A stretch of 64,000 nucleotides of DNA, taken from contig OX328106.1 of the NCBI GenBank assembly GCA_946811185.2, positions 30,502,426 to 30,566,425 of the forward strand, in the 5' to 3' direction. The translations under genes and the position numbers were made by a program. Origin of the DNA: Hippopus hippopus. Lineage: Eukaryota; Mollusca; Bivalvia; Cardiida; Cardiidae. Positions 36,204-48,311 of the stretch are shown here, piece by piece; position 1 is the stretch's first letter; each line of letters begins with the position of its first letter. The notes below the pieces were generated by a model. That model did not search any database, was not told the DNA's origin, and saw only the letters and a program-made list of their open reading frames with translations.

Positions 36204-36714
36204 CCGTTTCACGTGTTTGGCGCTCCGAAACATTATGTGTCTGTAAAAGGCACCTTTGAAATCTACAGTTGAACGGGGAATGGCGTCGCAAAATCTCGGA
36301 CAATATTTTATGTCATAGTATAAACTTCCAAGTTCTCCTTTCATCAAATAATTGGTTATCTGCAACATTCTTCACTCCTTTGCGAATGAATGAATGGAAC
36401 CCATTCCAGTCTGAAAAAAGATTTCTGTAAAATATCTTTGAAGTCTTTATAGGGGCATTAGCTTTCTAATTATATACCATACTGTAAATATCTATGTCCT
36501 TATGGCAAAGTTTAATACTGTTGGGGGAGATCAGACGTGTGGTGTTGCATTTTCTCATTCGAGTCAATTTTTCTTTTTAGGCATGGTCTATTTTCAAGTA
36601 CAACGGGTATTTTGGTCTCTTAGCGCCTTGGATATGTAATCTCGACCTCGATCGACTCCTGAAAATACAAACCACTGAAACTCCGAAAGATTTCTCTTTC
36701 TTATATGCTTGACT

Positions 36715-36995
36715 AAAAAAGTGGACGGTATAGTACTATTCTAAGATCGGACTGCACGTTATCTTGGGTCTAATCTTGATTTACTCCGTCCGCATGGGAC
36801 TTTTGGTTTCGCTTATAGCACTGAAAGGATAAAATGGTTCATACTTCTCAAAGTGCTAGAAATACATACAATTAAACTGCAGCTTAAGAGAAATATTGGT
36901 CTAGTTAAAACCTAGAAGTGAACAGCGTAGATCTAAGATCAGATTGCACGCTCAGAGCAGTCTGATTTTGATCAACACCGTCAAAAGAAGATTCT
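36715..36995. mobile_element. F2-type palindrome remnants (two)
   Basis: GATCGGACTGCACGTTATCT near 36,745 and AAGATCAGATTGCACGCTCA near 36,935, each with a partial inverted partner. Similar lone cores are at 15,705-15,755, 17,065-17,135, 18,305-18,345, 37,470-37,530 and 51,140-51,225. Confidence 0.55.
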
Positions 36996-37184
36996 AATGT
37001 CGCAGAGAAAGGGATGTTATAGTTTCTATGTTTAATCTTGCAATTAATTAAGGATAAGCCTTGCTAATCAAAAAAATAATTAGCGCACCCTCCCTGTTTC
37101 CATTTTCATTGCTTATTAATCCGTACCGTTGCTTTTAAGATTGCATGCTTTGATAAATAAAAAGATTGTAAGAGGTGATTATTT

Positions 37185-37423
37185 ACTCTTTTACCAAGCA
37201 ATCCCAAGTTTTAACGATTCTGAGAAAGACAACTCTTGAAAAAATTGTGGGAAACAAGAGTGCTGGTAACTAGCGGTAACTAGCATCTTATCCGTTTCCC
37301 CCATATGCTTTCTGTCCTGTTAAAAGACAAATCCTTATCTGAGATAGATAAAAAATGAATTTGTCGCTTGCAAATGCTTTCAAAATGAACAAGTCTACAA
37401 CTTTGACGTCTGATAAAGGTATG
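37185..37423. mobile_element. MITE family P1
   Basis: CTCTTTTACCAAGCAATCCC start. The core contains a small duplication (GGTAACTAGCGGTAACTAGC). Confidence 0.7.
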
Positions 37424-37627
37424 AGTTATTCTCGGCCCTTTCAACGCCATAGACAAAAAGGAACGCTTTCACAGATAGAGATACAAGATCAGACTGCACA
37501 GAACGTGCAGTCTGATCTTGTATATTTCCCGTCCGCTTAATTAATCGAACCTATAGGATACAAGGCACAAATCTTTCTTACTTTCAGTATATTTGTTTTC
37601 CTGCCGTCAAGAGAGGTCGATTTTATT

Positions 37628-37884
37628 TGAGCCATGCTCCGTAAAAAAGGGGGCTTAATGCATCTGCAAAAAGTATCGACACAGGTCAGCCTGCGCAGTC
37701 CGCGCAGGCTGACCCGAGTCAAAACTTTTTGCTATTTGTCAATTTTCTGTATGGCGAAGAATGATTCAGTCTGTTGCTAGATAAATTGTTTTTATGGATC
37801 CATAATTATGTTATGAATAACTAGTATTTGGTGTAATGCATCACGGAGACGCATTAAGTCCCCTTTTGCCAAAGCTTAGCTCAA
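37628..37884 (+). mobile_element. MITE family F3
   Basis: TGAGCCATGCTCCGTAAAAA start, perfect CAGCCTGCGCAGTCCGCGCA core, TTGCCAAAGCTTAGCTCA end. Confidence 0.88.
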
Positions 37885-37996
37885 AAAAATTTTGTCCCGG
37901 AATAAGGGATGGCTGGGGTGATTTTAATATCCCAAACTTACAGTTCAAACAAGAAGAACGTCGTATGTTGGTGATTTGGTCTCGAATTTGTTCTCT

Positions 37997-38230
37997 CTTA
38001 ACACTCGACAAAACGATACAATTTTAATCTCTTTCCTAATTGAAAGCAGTTACAGACGACAAATTAAATAAGCTAAAATGATGAAATTGTTCTAGAAATG
38101 GTAGAAAAAATTTGAAGCAAAAGGACAAAATACTGATTACCAGCATTTTCCAGCTGTTCCATAAGGTTTTCAAAAAGTTTTCGTCCTCAGGATCGGTAAG
38201 ACACAAAATTGTGCAGTAGTGGGTTGATGT
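37997..38230. mobile_element. MITE family P1, diverged
   Basis: GACAAATTAAATAAGCTAAA arm and GATTACCAGCATTTTCCAGC core remnant. Confidence 0.6.
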
Positions 38231-38330
38231 CTTACTTTACTTACCCATCTGCGCAATTTACATCTTTCAAGTTTGCTTAATATTGACTAATTACGTGATA
38301 CTGGCTACCCATTACTAACGGAGTAAGAAT

Positions 38331-38845
38331 TGATTGATCGATTGAATAGCGTTGTACGCCACTTTCAACATTATTTCAGTCAAATGACGGCGACAGCTTA
38401 CATACCACAGACCTTTGAAGCTCTATTGGTCTATCACGGAACACTAAAATTTTCCTTGGTCAATCATCGAACACTTATTGCGCATTGGTGAATCGCCTGT
38501 ATATCACGGAGTATACTCAACACCGTTTCTATAAATAGCACATTGGCGTCTCCCTCTATACCGTATATATTAACATTTCGTTGCACACCTTGTCTTACCA
38601 TATACGATAAGAAGGGAATCGCCAATGTGCTATTTATAGTAACGGTATCCGATAATGAAAATTTCGTTATCCCTTGATAGACCAATCGAGTTTCAGAGGC
38701 CTATGCACATACTCATGTATTTCCTGGGTTTCGCCAGTACTAGGCTGGGGCTCTGGAGTGTCTTGGATCCAGAGAGGCTCGAACCCGGGACCTCCAGGTC
38801 ACGAGTCCTACACTTTACCACTGAGCCACGCAGGAAACCGTGGAG
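38331..38845 (-). mobile_element. tRNA-derived SINE split by a foldback element
   Basis: GATTGATTGATCGATTGAAT tail at the left; the head at 38,770-38,845 reads on the minus strand GGCTCAGTGGTAAAGTGTAG ... GGGTTCGAGCC. The middle is displaced by 38,420-38,692. Confidence 0.7.
38420..38692. mobile_element. Foldback (long inverted repeat) element
   Basis: Left arm TTGGTCTATCACGGAACACT ... TATAAATAGCACATTGGCG; right arm CGCCAATGTGCTATTTATAG ... TTGATAGACCAA. Arms are ~100 bp and inverted. Confidence 0.75.
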
Positions 38846-38852
38846 TAAGAAG

Positions 38853-39080
38853 TTTAACCCTTGACTACACGACAAAATTTTAGACTCGCACAAGTTAAAG
38901 GCATTTACAGTCGACAAATTTAATGTGGCTTAAATAATGAATTTTGTATCTGAAAGTGTAGAAAACATTGTGGGAAAAAGGAGAAAATGCTGGTTTCCAG
39001 CTTTTTCTACTTTTCCCACAATGTTTTCAAAAGGCTTCTTTCCCAGGGTCGTTAAAACTCGAATATGGCTCTATAGAGGA
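38853..39080. mobile_element. MITE family P1
   Basis: TTTAACCCTTGACTACACGA start, AAATGCTGGTTTCCAGCTTT core, GGGTCGTTAAAACTCG arm. Confidence 0.75.
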
Positions 39081-40581
39081 CACCCGTCCTTTATTCTTCG
39101 TTTTTTCTTCCTTTATTTCTGTTTTTCACTAAATGCATTGGTGTGAAATCTATCTTTGCAGGCAAACATAGTTTTCGGTGTAAGTTTAGAAAGAAAAAAA
39201 AAAACCAAAGAAATTCTACCGAAACAAAATCTGGTTGCAAGGAGCTTTAAATAAATATAATGTAGAGGTTTTGAAACGTTCAGAGGACATCTAGTGCATC
39301 AGATTTCTGATTCGAGCCTATTTGTCTATTCCTGTCGATATAAATCAACATTTTCGTGCATGATTTATGGCTGTGATTATCAACCAATCGACAATCGTTT
39401 TACATATTTCTCCGGTGCAGTAATCTCAAGTGCTCGATCAACTTTGATGGTTTTTGGCAATGGTGTACAGACACAAAAGTCGTTAAAAATGTATGTTACT
39501 GCGATGTTGAAATTTATTATCATGGAAAAATAATCAAACACTTAAATTCTGATATCTAAGAAAAACTCAGAAACAGATAGGCCGTAAAATAATAGATACG
39601 TGCTATCTTTATTTTTCCGAACTGATAAAATTTGCGACATAACGAGAATCTAATTTTGAATGAAACATAGATGTTACAATCTCTGATATTCCTATCATTT
39701 GCATTCTATGTTTAAAATTTACATCATTCTTAAAGAAGATAGTGCATATTATCTTTGCATACTTAACACCCTTTCCCAAGTTCATTGCATTTCAAAACAT
39801 CCTTTAAAGCCACTCGAAACATGATTTCTTTTCGGCAAGTTATACAAAATCGGATAATCTATATCTGCCTGCACAGATGGTCTTTAAAGTAAGACATTGA
39901 CAGAGAATACATTATGTGCAATACACGGCAGCCGTCCACTTTTTTTTCCCATTATCTGTGAAGTGTCCTACACCCTTAGTAACCAGCTAGAATATAGACC
40001 GCCAAACCAGTAACAATGTTTCACACTCAAGGATAGCCTACATAGCGCGATGGCCCAGTCGGCACAGGACCCAACTTTCAACTTTTAGCCCCCGCTTATC
40101 TGTCACGATTTGGTCAGTGATGTACTCAGAGAACAACCGACATACTATCTCGTCGAGTTGGTCGTGATTTTGAACGACGTTGGCTTCAGCTTAAATCCCG
40201 TTCGCTACTCCTTCGACAATTCGATGATTGTAGGACGATGATCGTGTTTATAAGACAAACGTGTTTTGTGGCTTCTGATCTTGATCGACACTAGCCGCAA
40301 ACTACACTTTTAAAAGGCGCTTTAAGGGTAATCTTTCCCACTAGGTAACTTATATAACAGTTAAATCGGCAAACCTCGGGTGATCCGTTGATTAAATCAA
40401 CTGAAGTTACGGAAATTACCGAGTTGTGACGAGTTTGTAACAGTTGTTAAAAATGCCAGGATTTTTGCAAAATTATTAATTTTGATATCGCTACTGCTGT
40501 AAAACATCTTATCCCACTTCTGTCTAGAAAATAAAATACCCATTTGATACATCTGTTCTCGGACTGTTAAAACGTGAAAAG
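39081..40581. other. Unassigned DNA, no gene recognised
   Basis: A stretch at 40,040-40,260 is more GC-rich (TAGCGCGATGGCCCAGTCGG) and may be a decayed SINE; no intact ORF. Confidence 0.45.
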
Positions 40582-40797
40582 TTTACCCTTATCCTGCTAA
40601 ATAAGTGAAATGAAACTTTCAGGTCGAGAATAAAAAAACGGAGATTTTGATATTTCAAAGGTATTTTTTGGCGAAAAGATATCTCCCTATCGGACAGTGT
40701 AGATCTAAGATCAGACTGCACGTTTTGTGCAGTCTGATCTTAGATCTACACTGTCCGCAAAAGGTATTGGAGTCGCGCTCAGCAGCCTAAGGGTTAG
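40582..40797 (+). mobile_element. MITE family F2
   Basis: TTTACCCTTATCCTGCTAAA start, AAGATCAGACTGCACGTTTT core, CAGCAGCCTAAGGGTTAG end. Confidence 0.88.
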
Positions 40798-41069
40798 GAC
40801 ATTAGGAAAGAATTTGATGGGAAACGCAACATGTATGCTGACAGTGGGGGTGGGGAAAGCAGTTTCTTTCTGGAGGATATCTCCAAACTGGTTATAATAT
40901 TTAGGTAGGCCATATTTCATGAAATTATTAAACGAAGATTAAATTTCGTCAGTTGGTATACCAACTTTATCACGAAAGCAATAATTTAACGCTATAAAAA
41001 TTACAGATACATCTCCCGTACATGAATTTCTAGATAGGCCTTTAAAGGTGGGTATTTAGATTTTTCACA

Positions 41070-41104
41070 TCTCAGCCCCCCCCCCCCCCACACACACACA
41101 CATA

Positions 41105-41155
<51 letters not shown>
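41070..41155. repeat. C-run, (CA)n and (TC)n microsatellite
   Basis: Twelve C, then CACACA, then about 50 bp of TC dinucleotides. Confidence 0.95.
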
Positions 41156-41159
<4 letters not shown>

Positions 41160-41659
41160 GAAATTTATATGAAAAAACAATACAAATCATCAATAATTAA
41201 GAATCATAAAATTACAAAAAAAAATTTTTTTGATGGTGTTCCCTTAAAAGGCTACGTAGCCTCTTAAGGTATTTTTAGATTTCGCGCCAGAAATCAAAAA
41301 AAGCATTGGGGGAATGTCAAGTGACTGGCACGTGACTAATGACGCTTAAATTCCATAACATAACAAACATGTAATTATTTTCCATAATGTCTCCTTTGGA
41401 CGCTATGTTTGAAGCTTCGTATGTGTATATCCGGTATGTAAATGAGCGAGTTGCTCATGTAAAAATAAACCGTGTTTCCCGTCGGTGTCGACCTGGGCCG
41501 TAGTAAATCTCTAATTTCTCTTGTTGTCGGAAGGTTTTCGACTACTGGGGTTTTATGAATGAAAATTAAAAGGCTTTGGGAGTATAAGGATGATTTTTTT
41601 GTATATTTGTAAAATTTTCGTCCCAAAATCTGAAGGGCCACCTTTAAAACTTTTAAACC

Positions 41660-41862
41660 TAACGATCACTTGTTTTAACGACTCTGAGGACGAAAAAATA
41701 AATGTGACTTAAAAATTCAAATTTGTTTTTGAAAGGATAGAAGTTTTTGTGGGAAAAGGAGAAAATTTTGATTAGCAGTATTTTCTCCTTTTCCCACAAT
41801 GTTCTCATAAGTCTTCTTTAAGGTCGTTAAAAGTCAGGATTGTGTGGTAAGGGGATAATTAA
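41660..41862. mobile_element. MITE family P1
   Basis: GTGGGAAAAGGAGAAAATTT and AGTATTTTCTCCTTTTCCCA; right end GTGTGGTAAGGGGATAA. Confidence 0.7.
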
Positions 41863-41954
41863 TTATTCCGGCTGAGGGAATAGGTGCCAGTTATTCCTTA
41901 CGACAATTTCTCACTTAAATATGTTTGGGGTCTAACTCGGTTTTCAACACCATG

Positions 41955-42180
41955 GTTTCCTGATTATTTTTACAAGGACTTTGCACTACATTCTTTCCAG
42001 GCCATTAGCTGCTTTCCCACATGAAATCGTCAAAACATTGTTCGGCAGAGAGAAAGGAATTAATACAGACGCAGTGACTGTCATCAGTCGTCATAAAAAA
42101 AAAAATTACCTAGCAAGAGAGTCGAACCTGCAGCGACCCCTGGATTTCAAGCGCCCACGTGTGCTTAACCTATAATAATG
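41955..42180 (-). mobile_element. tRNA-derived SINE
   Basis: CCAGGCCATTAGCTGCTTTC and CAGTGACTGTCATCAGTCGT; degenerate head with a B-box-like GAGTCGAACCTGCAG near 42,120. Confidence 0.65.
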
Positions 42181-42288
42181 TTAAATGACATACTCGTATT
42201 TTGCAAAGCTTTTCTTTAAAGGCATTGCTGCAAATCTGTTTGATTGGGTAATGAATCGTAACTGCATACATCTAACCCATTTTATCCG

Positions 42289-42535
42289 AGTTATGTTCTG
42301 TGAAAAGGGGGGCTTAATGCATCTGAAAAATGTATTGACCCATGTCAGCCTGTGCAGTTAGCGCAGGCTGACCTTGGTCAAAACTTTTTTACTAGGTAAA
42401 TTTTCTGCAGTTCCAAGCAACATGTTACCAGTCTTTCGTTAGACAAAATGGATTTTATGGATCCATAATTATGCGATGACTTGCTTGGTACAATGCATCA
42501 CCGTGATGGGTTAAAGCCTTTTCCAAAGCGCCGCT
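42289..42535 (+). mobile_element. MITE family F3
   Basis: GAGTTATGTTCTGTGAAAAG start, GGATCCATAATTATGCGATG body, decayed right TIR. Confidence 0.8.
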
Positions 42536-42739
42536 TACTTTAAAGTACACTAACGGTAAATGCACAACAATACTTTAGACTCGTTCATATATTGAAAGCA
42601 TTGGCAAACAGCTAATTTGATACCGCTAGAATGATTATATTTAGTTTAACAGTTTAAGCATATTTATTTTACATTGATTGAGAAACAAGTTCTTACAACT
42701 CATATTAATCTTTCTCGACTCTGGTTCCTTGGAACTACA

Positions 42740-43637
42740 TTATTAGTTGTACGGTCAGGTGGCAGGGGACTTTGAAACTTGTTCACGGCTGTGGTGAATC
42801 ATGTCGCCCTGAGCCGAAGGCGAGGTGGCGACATTATTCGCCACAGCCGTGAACAAGTTTCCAAATCCACCTGACCGTACAACGAATTTATTATACTGCA
42901 AAGTTATACCATTCCAACGTGTGTTAAGCGAAATTTCCCTGTTTTATGGTCTTAAAAAATGAGTACGCTGACAAAATAGAATTTCCTTTCTGAGTGCCCC
43001 AATTCAATGAAACTGACGTCACTGGGAATTGACGTCACTGAAACCTTGGTAAAACGTGCAGTTTGGTACATAATCTTGATGATTTCACTGCGATAGACAT
43101 TCGTCGTATTATTATTTAAACATGGATTTAAACAACTTCAAGGTAAGTAACTATGCATTTTAATGATTTGTTGGCAAAAGTAAATGACCATTTGTTGCCT
43201 CAAACGACCATTAGGTTATCCTTTTAACGTTATGCACAATGTATGTGTTTCGACACTTCACAATTTGCTTACCTGACGCAGGGGTGGCTCGTTTTAGCCC
43301 CTCCGTGCATTTGTTTAAGAATGACATCAAACGAGAATACATGTAAAGTTCTATTCATATATTTTCAAAAATAATCCTTTCTTTCCGTTTTAATAACAAC
43401 CATCAAGGGAAACTGGTAATAATATGGTGCAGGCTACTCAGTATGTTTGTCTTGGTGGCGGCTCGTATCGACCGATCGACGCCGCTAATTTGGATGTTGT
43501 GTTGAAAGTGTAGTCATGTATACGGGGCTCCCGAAAGGGAAACTGCTTTTACGTGGGTTTTGCCAGTGTACATGATATATATGTCCGGGGCATATTATCC
43601 AATCAGATCACGAGAAATTTCTTTGCAGTATAATAAT
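42740..43637 (+). repeat. CRE-bearing repeat family, copy 3
   Basis: The most complete copy. It opens with a ~52-bp arm (GTCAGGTGGCAGGGGACTTT...) that is inverted ~45 bp later (...CCACCTGAC), a large potential hairpin. TGACGTCA motifs follow near 43,014 and 43,030, then ATGGATTTAAACAACTTCAA + G with donor-like GTAAGT near 43,122-43,148, and the CCAATCAGATCACGAG block near 43,600. Confidence 0.8.
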
Positions 43638-43774
43638 AGTGGATGTACTCGCGCCAAATGTGTGGGCCAATCCCAAAGATGGCACCCGCTCCCGGGTACC
43701 GAATTAGGGACCTTAAGGTTATCAGGCCGACGCTTTACCTCAAAAACACGGACACCACATAATTTGATGATTGT

Positions 43775-43885
43775 ATTTGTGTTGAATAGGGTAGAAAATG
43801 GAGAAAATGCTGGTTTCCAGCATTTTCGCCTTTTTCACACGATGTTTTCAAACGCCTTCTTTGCAAAGGTCTCGAAAACATTGAA
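43775..43885. mobile_element. MITE family P1, fragment
   Basis: AAATGCTGGTTTCCAGCATT core with one flanking arm. Confidence 0.6.
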
Positions 43886-44227
43886 TCCGTTTTAAGATTA
43901 AGATAGCTTGCAGAACAAACCCCGGTGGTTCCATTTCACAATGTTTCCACCACCAAAGTTGTGAAGAGAAAATCCATAAAAACCGCGTAACCTGATCCTC
44001 ACAGTTTAAAAGTGCTGGCGCCTAGAAGGTTGATTTTTATACCTATCCCTGACAGGAAAAAATCGATACCGCTGTGCGGAAGATAGCTTGCATGTTTTAC
44101 AAATAAGCCCAGGCGAATGCTTGTAGACTTTCATATTCTTAAAAAAAAAAACAGTTAACTAAAAATGTAGTTTATAAAGGAGTGACTGGCGTCTAATTAC
44201 TTAATCTATTACTGGAGAGTCTATTTT

Positions 44228-44450
44228 TAACTCTTTACCTGATCACAAAATTTTTGACTTGTCCAAAAAAAAAAAAGTGCAGAGATAAATAAACAATAGG
44301 TGGCTCAAATTCATTTTTGATAGCCAAGAAAACATTGTGAGAAAAGGAAAAATTGATTGTTACCAGCATTTTCTGCTTTACACACAATGTTTCGAAAATG
44401 CTCCTGTCTCAGGGTAGTTAAAACTCAGGATTATTTGGTAAAAGGTTGGG
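44228..44450. mobile_element. MITE family P1
   Basis: TTAACTCTTTACCTGATCAC start, GTTACCAGCATTTTCTGC core half, TTTGGTAAAAGGTTGGG end. Confidence 0.75.
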
Positions 44451-44686
44451 AACCAATCAAGATGTAGATCCCAGCGAATAACACAATCGAAAGAAAATAA
44501 GAGATGAGGTAATTTACCAATGGTACGTGAATCTGTGTAGAAAAATGAGCTACGGCTTGTTACAAGCAATGGTCAAATACTAGGACTGCACGATCTGTGC
44601 ATTCTGGTCTTAATCTTACCATACCACAAACACAGGTCGAGTTGTACTCTGCACCGATCTACCTGACTGATAGGCCCATAAGATAT

Positions 44687-44947
44687 GAGCCATACTCTGT
44701 GAAAAGGGAGTTTAATGCATTTGCGAAAAGTATCGACCCACGTCAGCCTGCGCAGTCCGCGCAGGCTGACATGGGCCGAAAAATTTTGCTATCTTTAAAT
44801 TTTCTGTGTGTCAAAGGACCAGTCTACCTCATGATTCAGTCAGTTGATTGACAAAATGGATTTTATGGATCCATAATTAGGTGATGTCTTGCTTGGTATA
44901 ACACATCACGAAGATGCATTAAGTCTCCTTTTGCCAGAGCATGGCTC
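44687..44947 (+). mobile_element. MITE family F3, complete
   Basis: TA-TGAGCCATACTCTGTGAA start, CAGCCTGCGCAGTCCGCGCA core, CCAGAGCATGGCTCTTA end. Confidence 0.88.
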
Positions 44948-45904
44948 TTATGTTTTTACTTGATTTCATTTTTACGAGTTTCAAAACCTTTCCCATCCAA
45001 TGAATTGATGTTAGTTATTTTTTGGTATCTCTCCTTTCAACCATTCTATCCCCGCAGACGTGATAAAAACGAATCTTGACATATTTCTCGGAAAAAAAGG
45101 TCATGTTCAAAGGGAATGTGAGCCGACAGTTTGATACGAAATACCATCAAATTTAAGTGGGAATAATTTGGGCTAATTGTAAAAACTTGATTTATAGTCT
45201 GTGGTTTCGTGGTTCTTTTTTTGCAGCCTGAGTATTTTAAGATTAGCGTTGTCGTTTATGTTTCCTCCGTGTAAAAATCATATCAGCAGAAATAAAGTAA
45301 ACTTTCATTCACCGAAGCTCTGAGATTCCTGAAGTTTTTTTGTTTTTGACGATACAGTGTTGTTTTCACTGCAATTATCTGGAAAGAAATTTGAATGTCA
45401 TGTCAATATCTACACCAAATTCCTCATAATAGTTTGAGTTTCTCATGTGAACTTCTAAATATATTAAAAGAATAATTTGTTGACCGACCAACAAACCAAC
45501 CATTCAATCAATTTGATAGATAATCAATCTGATAGATCAATCAATCAACCAGCCAACCAACAAATCAATCAATGCAAGAATAAAGATGAAAATATTGTGG
45601 GTATAAGAAAATTTACTTGTGCAAAAGAATGTCTATTTTGTACATGATGTTTTCAGAAGTGGGCGTGGGAAAGATGCATCAAGCGGGCTATTGGGGACAA
45701 TAAGATAATTCGATATTAAACATCAAAATTAAAAGTAAACCAAACAAGAAACTGCTTTCTTCTGTGAATTTAATGATTGAATAGAGCAGAATGAAATTGA
45801 TCGTAACATTTTTTCTTCAAGAATACATAAGTAATACATAACTAACTATTAAGTACAAAACACACACACACAAACATATAAAACTTTCGTTTTATCATAT
45901 AACT
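44948..45904. other. Unassigned AT-rich DNA
   Basis: A (CAAT)n-like tract at 45,495-45,575 (AATCAATCAACCAGCCAACC) resembles SINE tails but has no recognisable SINE body next to it. Confidence 0.5.
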
Positions 45905-46440
45905 ACTTTTATTTGAACAGTGTAATACAGCCATAACAAATTTTCTTATCATTTGAGATAAGTAAATAGCATTGTATTTGTTGAAAGCTCTGTAATCATT
46001 TACCTCAGTTCTAAAACATTGTTGATCCAGATTTCTCTGTGAAATCAACCATATTGATGGTCTCGTCAAATCTGAAAATCTTATAGTCTATTGATTCAAA
46101 ACGAAATCATTATATGCAAGGTACTTTGGAACTAGTTTTTGTAGACATGTTAACGCCTGTAAAAGAAGCAAATAGGCCTCGTGTACGCATAGGTCTATTT
46201 TTAAGACACCATGAACTATTATTCTTGAGATACAGATATGTGATAAAAAGAATCTGACATTTGTTGGCTTTTGAGCTAAAACTTGAGCTAAAATTTTATT
46301 AAACTCGTCTATAAAATTTTATTAGGCTCTCTAAAGGCTCCCTTTGTAATTTTTTTCCCCTAGACTTGTTTAATAAAATTTTATCCTAAATGCCAACTCA
46401 TGTTAAATCTCATATATCCAGTCTTTTTTGGAACACATTG
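45905..46440 (+). repeat. Duplicated segment, copy 1
   Basis: AGTGTAATACAGCCATAACA through TTCTTGAGATACAG and TTGGCTTTTGAG to the AAAATTTTAT-rich end. Matches 48,545-49,275; a weaker third match is at 52,366-52,420. Confidence 0.75.
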
Positions 46441-46521
46441 ATGCATTACTATTAAGGCCTTAACAGGAAAAATGGATGAATTAACTCAGATTTAGATATT
46501 GAAGTTTCTACGTTTCTTTAG

Positions 46522-46745
46522 TTCACACTTAACCAAAAGATCCCATGTTTTGAATTATCCTCAGGTAGTAGAATTTAGAAAATATTGCAGGAAACGGAGA
46601 AAATGCTGGTAATTAGCATTTTCTCCATTTCCTGCAATACTTTCTACCCTTGAAAAGTCATATCTCATTGTTTGAGACACACTTAAACTGTTGTCAAAAT
46701 TGCTATCAATTTTGGCAAGTCTAGAACTTTTGTTATCTGGTAAAA
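46522..46745. mobile_element. MITE family P1
   Basis: CACTTAACCAAAAGATCCCA start, core AAATGCTGGTAATTAGCATT, outer stem GCAGGAAACGGAG/CTCCATTTCCTGC with compensating changes on both sides. Confidence 0.75.
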
Positions 46746-47464
46746 TATCTCATGACATAACATAATAACAGGCAGCAAAGATCAAAATAAGATGACATAT
46801 TGTATGTAAAATGGTATTAATCTACACTGTCTGCTATGTTTGTGAGACATTACCATGTTCACACTAATGCGTAACTTTGCATTGTAAACATATAATTCTA
46901 TCTAAAAATACTTATCACAAGTTGATAGAGAATCCCCACAAAAGCAAACTAGTTTTGTATGATTAAGGCAAACAATATTCTCAAACCATAGTGCTATCTA
47001 TAGATTCTAATCAAGTAGTACAAATACATGTGTATTCGATAGAAATGACAAGAAAAAAGTGAAAAAAAAAAAAATCAAATTTAACAATATTAGTAGGTTA
47101 GTTTTCAATTAATCTTGAAGGGCATAGAAACATGCAGAAACAACTAAAACAGATCAAACTGTCTTTGGTGATGTAAATACACAGAGGCAGGGATGTGAAT
47201 TTTTTGGGGGGAGGGGGACATTACTAAAAATTAAAAGAATAACTCTCTGTTCTGATGACCCTAACGAAGACAGATTTTGATCAAATTTTAAGAAAGGGCA
47301 CATTTTCCCCTTTTTTTTCCCACAATGTTTTCTTCCAATTTAGAGACAAACATTATCCACTGAGCCATAGTCAATTTGTAGTCTGCAAGCACTTTATCAA
47401 TGGTACAGTCTAATTTTTCCCCCCTTTGAGAAGAACTGATTTAAAATTCACATTTATGGAATAC

Positions 47465-47901
47465 TTAACCCTTATCCTGCTAAATAAATTAAGTAAAACT
47501 TTCGAAGCAATAGTTGAAACTCAAATAGTATTATTTCAAATTTAATTTTTGGTGAAAAATATCTCTTTGTCAGACAGTGTAGATCCAAGATCAGACTGCA
47601 CTTTCCATGCAGTCTGATCTTGATCTACACTGTCTACAAGAGGTCGATGAGTTGCTCTTAGCAGCTTAACCCTTTACCACACAATCCCGACTTTTAACGA
47701 CCCTGAGAAAGAAGCCTTTTGAAAACATTGTGGGAAAAGGAGAAAATGCTGGTAACCAGCATTTTCTCCTTTTCCCACTATTTTTTCTACTCTTCCCAAA
47801 ACAAATTTCAATTTTCAAAACACATTTATTTTGTCATCTGCAAATGCTTTCAATTTGGACAGGTCTAAAATTTTGTCGTTTGGTAAAGAGTTAAGGGTTA
47901 G
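47465..47901. mobile_element. MITE family F2, interrupted by a P1 MITE
   Basis: F2 consensus: ~213 bp, ends TTAACCCTTATCCTGCTAAA and (outward) TTAACCCTTAGGCTGCTAAG, central palindrome AGATCAGACTGCAC/GTGCAGTCTGATCT flanked by GTAGATC/GATCTAC. Here the 3' terminus AGCAGC-TTAA-GGGTTAG is split by the P1 copy at 47,666-47,894. Confidence 0.85.
47666..47894 (+). mobile_element. MITE family P1, near-consensus, nested in F2
   Basis: Perfect TTAA on both sides, perfect core AAATGCTGGTAACCAGCATT, 229 bp. Removing it restores the F2 terminus, which is direct evidence for TTAA target duplication. Confidence 0.92.
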
Positions 47902-47997
47902 TTGAATTTTTTTAAACAAATGAAAGTATCCATTTTGCATCTGCTCTTTCAAAATTAATACAAGAACAGAAATCCAGATTTCAAGCTAAGCAAGAAA

Positions 47998-48311
47998 TGA
48001 AGCATAATCTGTGAAAAAGGGGGCTGAATGCATCTGCAAAAAGTATCAACCTAGGTCAGCCTGCACAGTCTGTGCACGGCTGACCTGAATGGAATTTTTT
48101 TGCTTTTGGTAAATTTCATGCATGTCAAAGGACCAGTGTACCAAATGATTCAGTCAGTTGTTAATATATAAGTTGTTTTCATTTACTGAATAAACTCTAT
48201 CGGTCGCTACAAAATTTATTTCATGGATCCATAATTATGTGATGACTTGCTTGGTATAATTCATCACGATGCAAGATGCGTCAAACCTCCTTTTGCCAGA
48301 GCATGGCTTAA
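47998..48311 (+). mobile_element. MITE family F3 with a ~50-bp insertion
   Basis: TGAAGCATAATCTGTGAAAA start, CAGAGCATGGCTTAAAA end; extra sequence near 48,165-48,215. Confidence 0.8.

Noticed and set aside
47740..47790. P1 core hairpins as bacterial-type terminators or structured RNA genes
   Set aside because: They occur in dozens of copies between matching TTAA ends, so they belong to a transposon family.
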